Below, in pieces: positions 55,214 to 62,237 of a DNA stretch of 64,000 nucleotides. The position numbers and the translations under genes were made by a program. Position 1 is the first letter of the stretch; every line of letters starts with the position of its first letter. The stretch is taken from assembly GCA_965230495.1 (NCBI GenBank), contig OZ246004.1, positions 3,596,001 to 3,660,000 on the forward strand. The letters run 5' to 3'. The notes beneath the pieces were generated by a model, which was given only the letters and a program-made list of their open reading frames with translations, did not search any database and was not told the DNA's origin. The stretch is from JACJYM01 sp965230495. GTDB taxonomy: Bacteria > Bacteroidota > Bacteroidia > Chitinophagales > Saprospiraceae.

Positions 55214-55229
55214 AACGAAAGCTTTCGTA
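55214..55229. promoter_or_regulatory. BlaI-like 6-4-6 palindrome beside the Bat-operon promoter
   Basis: AACGAA (55214-55219), AGCT, TTCGTA (55224-55229): one arm base differs from the two operators at 36.6 kb, and the inner 14 bases form a perfect palindrome (55215-55228). It abuts the predicted -33 element of the Bat operon. Binding by the BlaI-type protein is inferred only. Confidence 0.4.
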
Positions 55230-55258
55230 GATGATTTTTTCATTATATGTTATTAAGA

Positions 55259-55278
55259 AAAGATTAACAAGAATCTTT
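55259..55278. repeat. Inverted repeat in the Bat/lipoprotein divergent region
   Basis: AAAGATT (55259-55265) and AATCTTT (55272-55278), 7 nt arms around a 6-nt loop. It is 133 nt before the lipoprotein ATG. Could be a regulator site or an RNA hairpin; no other copy was noticed. Confidence 0.35.
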
Positions 55279-55410
55279 ACGCAGCAAAATGACAAGTATT
55301 ATGCAACGGCGGAAAATGGCTTCATTTTTTTAACTTTAAAAATATAACCTTAAAAAAATTAACTTCATCGCAGCACTTTAATAGTTCAACTCTTCTAATA
55401 AGTACAACGG

Positions 55411-57102
55411 ATGAAAATCAATATTTCAATGATTAAAAAATATCAAATATTACTTGTTCTCATTTTCTTATCTAGTTGTTATAAGGATGAGGATGGAACA
55501 CAGATAATCGAAAACAAACCTGAACCGAAAGTAGAAGTAGACACCAGATTGATAGGAAAAATAATTGACCCATCAGGTAAAAATGGGACCGATCATGTAG
55601 TAGAAGTAGATGGTGAAAGCTATATAGTCGAGGATTCTCACTTCGACTTTGATTTAGTTAAGGTTTCTAAAAAGGGCCAGAGCCTTAAGATTGAGGAAAA
55701 TGGTATTCTAAAATCGATGGCATATGTATTGCTTAAGGAACGTGACATAAACTATCGCAATATTTATTACTTCGATGATTGGAATGAGTTAAATATTTCA
55801 TCTTCGGGAAGCAGTAGTATTACAATAGGACAAGATTTAGAACTTGATTTAACGGGAGTCAGATTTTTGAATGGAGGTCAACAGATAGGTGGAGACATCT
55901 CTATATTTTATGGAGAGGTTGTCGGAGAAGAATTTAAAAATCAATTAGGTAATCATGGTTTGAATTCAAGATTTGAACCGCAGTACATGAACATTGAAAA
56001 GACTTTTTACTTTGAGTTTAAGACAAGCCAGGGAATCATCCCTTCGGTAGACGAAAATGCACCTTTAAAGTTATTTGTTGGAGATATATCTGATAAGGGA
56101 TTGTTCTTTTTTAACGAAGAAGATGATAAGTGGATGCTTGTCAAAGAAGAATTTAATACGAGTCTTGAAATAACTAATGCAGGATTATTTGCCATAGCTG
56201 ATTACGGACCTGCTGTGTTTTGTGAAGGAAATATTGATTCAGAAGGAGAAGCTGTTTCGTATGTGCCGCTTCAAGTTGAAAACTCCTTTTACAACTCTAA
56301 GTTAAGAACAACGAAAAATGGCAACTGGTTGGCGTATTTGCCGGAGAATGAGATTTCTCGGATTTCTATCTCAAGTGCTTGTATATCAAATGAGCATATT
56401 GAAGTTGATGTAATAGAAAGCGAATTAAGTAATCTGAATAATTCAATCGTAAGAGATGATTTAGGGCTAAAGTACGTGTCAACAACGATTTTAGATTGTC
56501 AAGGAGATTTTATTAGTGCTGAAGTAGAATATACCTCGAATAATGAACATATATTTTTGCCAAGTTCGGAGTCTGAAGGTTTTTGGATTGACATTTGTTC
56601 AGCCGATCAGTTAGACTTAAAAACTTTTGATGAATTAGGAGAGGAAATAATGGCTGTAGGATTGCGTCAAGGTACTGATAAATTGCCTCTACTAACTGCC
56701 TGCAAAGAGTTGAAAGAAGGTTTTACTTTACTTTCTATTAATGAAGAAGTGGAAATCTATGATATGTTTATTTCCTATGTGGAAAACAACAGGCTTGTTT
56801 TTAGATCAACAAACAGTGATTTAGCTTTTTTCGTGAGAGGCACTTCCGCTGGTATTTATGGATCTATGGATGTGAATATGGTAATGCATGACGCTGATTT
56901 TGGGGAAAACGGAGGATACTATATTTATTGTGAAAATTCGGAAGCAGGCTGTGGATTTGATTTCTGTAATATTTCTGACGTAAAATTGAACGGGGAGGAT
57001 TATTTCAACATAGAGTTGGGAGGAAATATTTGGATGCAAAAACTTAATCCAGCGAGTGCAAGCACATTTAGATTAGAAGGAAATATTCTTTGCAAAAAAT
57101 AG
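55411..57102 (+). CDS. Large hypothetical lipoprotein upstream of the ECF sigma factor
   Basis: 563 aa. SPII signal (lipobox SSC at about residue 23; start ATG 55411, with an internal ATG at residue 7). The sequence has several beta-sandwich-like segments: a carboxypeptidase-regulatory-like start (TRLIGKIIDPSGKNGTDHVV), a region with SSITIGQDLELDLTGVRFLN and FFFNEEDDKWMLVKEEFNTS, and later cysteine-bearing repeats (VSTTILDCQGDFISAEVEYT). I do not recognise the family. Ten nucleotides before the sigma factor; likely cotranscribed. Confidence 0.65.
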   Translation: MKINISMIKKYQILLVLIFLSSCYKDEDGTQIIENKPEPKVEVDTRLIGKIIDPSGKNGTDHVVEVDGESYIVEDSHFDFDLVKVSKKGQSLKIEENGILKSMAYVLLKERDINYRNIYYFDDWNELNISSSGSSSITIGQDLELDLTGVRFLNGGQQIGGDISIFYGEVVGEEFKNQLGNHGLNSRFEPQYMNIEKTFYFEFKTSQGIIPSVDENAPLKLFVGDISDKGLFFFNEEDDKWMLVKEEFNTSLEITNAGLFAIADYGPAVFCEGNIDSEGEAVSYVPLQVENSFYNSKLRTTKNGNWLAYLPENEISRISISSACISNEHIEVDVIESELSNLNNSIVRDDLGLKYVSTTILDCQGDFISAEVEYTSNNEHIFLPSSESEGFWIDICSADQLDLKTFDELGEEIMAVGLRQGTDKLPLLTACKELKEGFTLLSINEEVEIYDMFISYVENNRLVFRSTNSDLAFFVRGTSAGIYGSMDVNMVMHDADFGENGGYYIYCENSEAGCGFDFCNISDVKLNGEDYFNIELGGNIWMQKLNPASASTFRLEGNILCKK

Positions 57103-57112
57103 ATAATCGTAA

Positions 57113-57673
57113 GTGACGGATTTTGAGATTATAGAAGGTTGTAAGAGAAAGGAAAGACTTGCTCAAAAAATGCTTGTTGAGAAATATAGCAAATACTTGT
57201 TTAATGTCTGTATGAGATATTCGAAAGACGTGCCTTTTGCTAAGGATTGTTTGCAAGAATCGTTAATTCAAATCTTTAATAAGATTGATAAATACGATGG
57301 AAAAGGAGCATTTAAGTCATGGATGTCTACGCTAACGGTAAGAAAATGTATTGGACAGATAAGAAAGGAAAAAAGAAACGTTTTTTCGGAATTGTCAGAA
57401 GGAGAGACGATGCAAACAGAAAGTAATATAGGATGGAAACTGGAAAAAGAGGAAGTACTGAGATACATGGATACCATTCCAGAGAAGTATAGAATTGTAA
57501 TTAATATGTATTTGGTAGAAGGTTTTAGTCATCAGGAGATAGCGGAGTATCTGAATATTAATAATAGTACCTCAAGATCTTTGCTAACTAGGGCGAAAAA
57601 GATGATCAAAGACAATTTTATGGCGGAAGATGAAAAAACCAATTTAAGATTGATTAAAAAATATAATACCTAA
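57113..57673 (+). CDS. ECF-type RNA polymerase sigma factor
   Basis: 186 aa from GTG 57113. Region 2 (about 20-85) with YLFNVCMRYSKDVPFAKDCL and QESLIQIFNKIDKYDGKGAF, region 4 (about 122-175) with IPEKYRIVINMYLVEGFSHQ and EIAEYLNINNSTSRSLLTRA. It is a small ECF factor of the Bacteroidota type. The predicted membrane protein follows 5 nt downstream and is the likely anti-sigma partner. Confidence 0.9.
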   Translation: MTDFEIIEGCKRKERLAQKMLVEKYSKYLFNVCMRYSKDVPFAKDCLQESLIQIFNKIDKYDGKGAFKSWMSTLTVRKCIGQIRKEKRNVFSELSEGETMQTESNIGWKLEKEEVLRYMDTIPEKYRIVINMYLVEGFSHQEIAEYLNINNSTSRSLLTRAKKMIKDNFMAEDEKTNLRLIKKYNT

Positions 57674-57678
57674 ACAAA

Positions 57679-59031
57679 ATGAATAGGTTAAATAATAAAG
57701 AAGAAAAGTTTAAAGAAATACTTGAGTGTTCGGATTTTGAGATTGATACGAATGAGGTATGGAGTTCCATAGAATCGAAATTACCTTCGAAACGGAGGAA
57801 CAGAATACCTTTCTTTTGGATTATGGGTGGACTTGGAGTATTTATTGCAGGTCTGTTAATAGGAAGATTCTCTAATAGCAGCAATTCTATTTCTGTCGCA
57901 AATGAAATGGCTCCCACAACAAGACATATAAATCACGAAAAAATTCAACCTTTAATAGGTACATCACCTGTAATTACACTGGATAACGAAAACAAATTAC
58001 ACAAAGATGAAGCAATAAATCTATCAGAAGAATATACGTTAGAAAGGAAAGGTGAAATAGAAGATTTCTTTCCCAATTGGTCAGATAGAGTAGGATACTT
58101 GAAAAGCAGAGTGGGTAGAATAGTAGAGGAATATTCTTTTAAGTCGTATTTGTCACAAAATTGGGCCATATCTTATGATTTGACAACATCTCAGGTTAGG
58201 GAAATCATGATGTTAGAGAAACTTCCTACTCAGAACGGCCTCTTGGTTATTAATGAAAACTCAGAGATGCCATATCTGAATAAATATCATTTGAAACCTA
58301 TAAAAAAATCAAGTTTTAGACCTTTTGTAATGGCTACATTTGGATTTAATAAGGCTATGGCCCTAAGTTCTTATAATAACAATAGCGAAAATAGTTTCAG
58401 ACCGTTTTTTGAGAATGAATCCGGTGGATATGGATTTTCGGCGGATGTTTCTTTTGGTACATATCTTACTTCAAGATTAAGAGTAAAAGCAGGCCTGCTT
58501 TTCAATAATAGTAACATTTTATATCAAAGGGATGGCAGTTATGACAGAAGTCATTCGGTTTATGGGGATGAAGGAGTATATCATAGTGCTAATGGAGAAG
58601 ATATTAGCCTACAGGGGGAGGTAGCTTCTTTGTATAAAATTGATGCAGATATTAGATGGCATAGATCGCATAAAATGTATGACCTTAAATTGATGGCAGG
58701 ATATGATGTTTTGAGATTCAATAGATTAAATGTTTCTCTTGAGGCAGGATTAGCTTACAATATTGGATCTACTCATTCAGGGTACTATTTTGACAATTCG
58801 ATTACAGGATTGAATAAATTTAGAAAGGGAGATGATCATCCTTATAAGTCAATAGGTTTAAACCCAATTGCAGGAATAGATTTAAATTATAGAATTGGTA
58901 AGGTTGGTTTTGTCATCAGTGCATTTTATAAAAGAAATAACAGAGAAATTATTAATAACGAAAATTATAAATCTAGAAACTCCCAATTAGGTGTACAAGC
59001 TGGACTGAGCTATTCACCTTCTTGGGAGTAG
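57679..59031 (+). CDS. Predicted trans-envelope protein: anti-sigma-like N-terminus, inner-membrane helix, outer-membrane barrel-like domain
   Basis: 450 aa. No cleavable signal peptide. A short charged cytoplasmic tail (1-43, with W28 in EVWSSIESKL), a positively charged KRRNR (38-42), then one membrane helix (44-63, PFFWIMGGLGVFIAGLLIGR), a low-complexity periplasmic linker (about 65-205) and an amphipathic, aromatic region (about 211-448) with YGFSADVSFGTYLTSRLRVK, YDLKLMAGYDVLRF and LNYRIGKVGFVISAFY, the pattern of an outer-membrane barrel. Its position after the sigma factor suggests control of it. The barrel call is from pattern only. Confidence 0.7.
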   Translation: MNRLNNKEEKFKEILECSDFEIDTNEVWSSIESKLPSKRRNRIPFFWIMGGLGVFIAGLLIGRFSNSSNSISVANEMAPTTRHINHEKIQPLIGTSPVITLDNENKLHKDEAINLSEEYTLERKGEIEDFFPNWSDRVGYLKSRVGRIVEEYSFKSYLSQNWAISYDLTTSQVREIMMLEKLPTQNGLLVINENSEMPYLNKYHLKPIKKSSFRPFVMATFGFNKAMALSSYNNNSENSFRPFFENESGGYGFSADVSFGTYLTSRLRVKAGLLFNNSNILYQRDGSYDRSHSVYGDEGVYHSANGEDISLQGEVASLYKIDADIRWHRSHKMYDLKLMAGYDVLRFNRLNVSLEAGLAYNIGSTHSGYYFDNSITGLNKFRKGDDHPYKSIGLNPIAGIDLNYRIGKVGFVISAFYKRNNREIINNENYKSRNSQLGVQAGLSYSPSWE

Positions 59032-59059
59032 TATTATTAACAAACACTAAATCAAAATT

Positions 59060-62000
59060 ATGAAAAATTTCTTTAACACGTTTTTGTTGTTCTTGTTTGC
59101 CTTTGTGGTGACAGTACAAGTTAATGGGCAGATTGTGTGTAATGGTAATGTGAATTGGAGCTTAGGCCCTTGGGGTTCTGAAGTGCTTACTGCGGATGGA
59201 CTGCTAGAGGATGATGGTGGATTTACTGATTTTACGGTTAGTCCTTCAGAGATTACTTGCGAAGATGTAGGTCAGACAATAGAAGTGACTGTAACCGAAA
59301 ATTCAACAGGTATAAGTTGTACTTCGGATGTCTTAGTAGAGGATAAACTTCCTCCGGTAGTTGTGGTTGATCAGAATATTTATATTTCACTGGATGCTAC
59401 AGGGAATGCCATTATTTATCCTGAAATAGTTGATGAGGGCTCATATGATAATTGTAGTGATCAGCTTACATATAGTTTGTCCCAAAGTTCATTTGACTGT
59501 ACGGATGTTGGACAGAGTATTGACGTTTGGTTGACGGTTACGGATGCTTCCGGCAATTACAATTCGGCCTTCAGTACTTTTATGGTAGAAGATAAGCTGG
59601 CCCCGGTACCGTATGTTTTTAATAATATTACAATAACAGTTCCTGATGATTGTATGACGACTCTTGAGCCAAGTGATCTGGATGCAGGTTCTTTTGACAA
59701 TTGTAGTGATAATTTGACTTTTGATTTGTCTAAATCTTCATTTGATTGTAATGATATAGGTCAGACTTTTGAGGTTACTTTTACGGTTACAGATGCTTCG
59801 GGGAATTCTGATTACGCTGTTACTTCAGTTTATGTACAGGGTGAGATTACAAATCCTGACTGCGAAGGCGTAGCGTTAGCTTGTAATTATCCTGTTAATG
59901 TAGTTTTAGATGATAATCAGTCCATAACACTATATCCATATGATATATTAGAAGGAACATATCCTGGATGTGATCTGAGCTTATTTGAACTTTCTATTGA
60001 AGACTCATCTGGAAATGTTACAGAAGGAACAGGCTCTGTTGTTGTCAACGAAGCAGGAGAATATACTATTACAGTTACTTCGCCTGTTGATAATTCTTGT
60101 TGGACTACTTTAATAGTTCAAGGTGCTGACGAATGTCAAGATATTACTGTTTCTTGGCCTGGAAACATTATGGTCAATGATTTAAGTTTAAGTTTTCAAG
60201 ATGTTAATACCGGAGCAGTACGACCTGATAGTTTACAACAAAATTATGGATTCAGTGTCGAACAGACATTACCCACATGGGAGCCGGATTGTCAGGTAGG
60301 TTACAACTATGAGGACCAAACATTTAATTTAGGAAATGGAGTATATAAAGTAATAAGAAAGTTTACTGTCGTGAACTGGGAAGTATATGATCCAAATACA
60401 CAGGATGGATTATATATATCGTATCAAACTATTAAAATAAATGGAAGTAATACAAACTGTGAATTAAGTGATGTGACGCAGCCATTGGATTTAATAAATT
60501 TAGTTTCAATAGATGTAAACGACTCCTATACACCGGAGAATCTGATCAATAATTATGGATTTGAAGAAGTTGAGGTTTCTCCTACTTGGCCGATAGAATG
60601 TGATAATATAGCGATGGCTTATTCTGATGTAGTTATTAATTCCGGAGCTAATTTGAAGAAGATAATAAGAACGTTTACTGTTCTAGATTGGTTCACAGGA
60701 TCATTTTCAGAATTTGTGCAGGTAATAAAAATTACTGATGGTCAGTACATTTGTGATTTTTTACCTAATTCTGCTCCTTTTGGTGATTGTATCTCTGGTC
60801 ACACCATGGATGATGATGTAGAATGGCCAGATGATCTTAGTGTTTCGGATCATCGTATCAGTCCTCAGGAACTCGTTAATTTCTCTAATGTAGATCCTAA
60901 TGATGCAGAACCTATTTTGGTAAACAATGCTTCTATTTATACGGTAGAATATATTGATATTCTGGAAGGAATATCCAGTACGGAAGTAGAGATTAAAAGA
61001 GAATGGACTATTAGTATAACAAATGGTGGTGGGTCATGGACTTATGATCAGATGATAGTTATTGATATTACTGACTTTGACAATCTTGTATCAGTAACTA
61101 CTCATACAAGCAGAGCAATGCCTAATGTAAATATCAACGGTTCTTATATGACCAATGATTTGGGAGTAGCCTATGTAGATGGAAGTGTAGAAAGTGTTGA
61201 ATATAATGACTCTCCAAGTAATGGAGTAGATATGCTGGATTACATATTAATGCAGCAACATATCCTTGGTATAATTAAATTAGAAAGCGAATATGAATTA
61301 TTTGCCGCTGATATTAATGGAAACAATATAGTTTCGGCTATTGACTTGGTATACTTGAGAAAACATCTTCTAAATATTACTCCATTTGCGGATAATACCT
61401 GGGAGTTTTTTGAGGCCGAACCTATGTTTGGTGAACCTAAAGGAGCCTATGTAGGAGCTAAATTAGGAGATGTGAATGATTCTGCTTTGTTAGGTCAGGA
61501 AGAATTGGATAATTTGGACATTAATTATGAAGACCAATTATTGAATCAAGGAGAATACTATGATATTCCTTTATACTTTAGTAATGATATCACTATACTT
61601 GGTTCTCATATTGTTGTGGATTTTGATCCATCTAAAATGAGTGTTATTGGAGTGGAAGGATTGGATGCAGGCTATCTAGATGTTCATATTACTGAAGATC
61701 AAATTCATATGGTGAATAGTTTTGATTATGCGGAGCAGATTGATGGAAATAATAACCCTGATTTTGCCACCACTTACTTGACACTAAAAATCAAGAGTAA
61801 TGCAAATACATTAATTAATGAAAGTTTAAGTCTTAACGAAAGCTCTACTTTGGTCGATTCTTCTTTAGAATTATTGAGTCTAAACGGAGAAGTAGCAAAT
61901 GTAATTTCAGATGTACACGATATTGATGGTATAGGTTTGGTGAAAGTTTATCCAAATCCGGCTACTCATTATGTGACTATTGATATTCCTAGTGGTGCAG

Positions 62001-62167
62001 ATGTTAGACAAACTTCTGTCGCTTTATATGATATGCAGGGTCAACAAGTGTTGAAATCAAATGAGACACAAAGAGTTGATATTTCTACTTTAAGCAATGG
62101 GATGTATTATTATCAATTGACAATCAATAAAGCGTCTGTTCAAGGAAAGCTTCATGTTGTGAAATAA
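59060..62167 (+). CDS. HYR-like/dockerin-like/cohesin-like surface protein with T9SS sorting domain
   Basis: 1035 aa. Signal peptide (1-24, ending VNGQ). HYR-like repeats (about 56-260) with paired Cys and SFDNCSDNLTFDLSKSSFDC, VTDASGN; two related domains with NYGFSVEQTLPTWEPDCQVG and NYGFEEVEVSPTWPIECDN; a dockerin-like segment (about 722-775: GVDMLDYILMQQHILG ... ADINGNNIVSAIDLVYLRKH); a cohesin-like domain (about 823-948: GSHIVVDFDPSKMSVIGVEG); and a T9SS sorting domain (about 960-1035, VKVYPNPATHYVTI). Likely a surface-attached adhesin or enzyme scaffold. Follows the barrel gene by 28 nt. Confidence 0.87.
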   Translation: MKNFFNTFLLFLFAFVVTVQVNGQIVCNGNVNWSLGPWGSEVLTADGLLEDDGGFTDFTVSPSEITCEDVGQTIEVTVTENSTGISCTSDVLVEDKLPPVVVVDQNIYISLDATGNAIIYPEIVDEGSYDNCSDQLTYSLSQSSFDCTDVGQSIDVWLTVTDASGNYNSAFSTFMVEDKLAPVPYVFNNITITVPDDCMTTLEPSDLDAGSFDNCSDNLTFDLSKSSFDCNDIGQTFEVTFTVTDASGNSDYAVTSVYVQGEITNPDCEGVALACNYPVNVVLDDNQSITLYPYDILEGTYPGCDLSLFELSIEDSSGNVTEGTGSVVVNEAGEYTITVTSPVDNSCWTTLIVQGADECQDITVSWPGNIMVNDLSLSFQDVNTGAVRPDSLQQNYGFSVEQTLPTWEPDCQVGYNYEDQTFNLGNGVYKVIRKFTVVNWEVYDPNTQDGLYISYQTIKINGSNTNCELSDVTQPLDLINLVSIDVNDSYTPENLINNYGFEEVEVSPTWPIECDNIAMAYSDVVINSGANLKKIIRTFTVLDWFTGSFSEFVQVIKITDGQYICDFLPNSAPFGDCISGHTMDDDVEWPDDLSVSDHRISPQELVNFSNVDPNDAEPILVNNASIYTVEYIDILEGISSTEVEIKREWTISITNGGGSWTYDQMIVIDITDFDNLVSVTTHTSRAMPNVNINGSYMTNDLGVAYVDGSVESVEYNDSPSNGVDMLDYILMQQHILGIIKLESEYELFAADINGNNIVSAIDLVYLRKHLLNITPFADNTWEFFEAEPMFGEPKGAYVGAKLGDVNDSALLGQEELDNLDINYEDQLLNQGEYYDIPLYFSNDITILGSHIVVDFDPSKMSVIGVEGLDAGYLDVHITEDQIHMVNSFDYAEQIDGNNNPDFATTYLTLKIKSNANTLINESLSLNESSTLVDSSLELLSLNGEVANVISDVHDIDGIGLVKVYPNPATHYVTIDIPSGADVRQTSVALYDMQGQQVLKSNETQRVDISTLSNGMYYYQLTINKASVQGKLHVVK

Positions 62168-62205
62168 GTTCTCATAAACTAATTATAATTACTCATCCCC
62201 TCATA

Positions 62206-62237
62206 GAGGTCGTCTTTTCGAAGATGGCCTCTTTTTT
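62206..62237. terminator. Strong hairpin terminator between convergent genes
   Basis: GAGGTCGTCTT, loop TTCG, AAGATGGCCTC: an 11-bp stem with two G-T wobbles (62206-62231) and a T6 tract (62232-62237). It lies 38 nt after the T9SS gene stop and overlaps the last codon of ligA. It serves the plus-strand transcript well; the A-rich left side is too weak to be sure for the other direction. Confidence 0.8.

Larger units (their letters stand above)
55150..55410. other. Divergent intergenic region (MoxR / lipoprotein)
   Basis: 261 nt without a gene. It contains the predicted Bat promoter, the BlaI-like palindrome and a second inverted repeat. AT-rich and with long A/T runs. No RNA gene was recognised. 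Confidence 0.6.
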
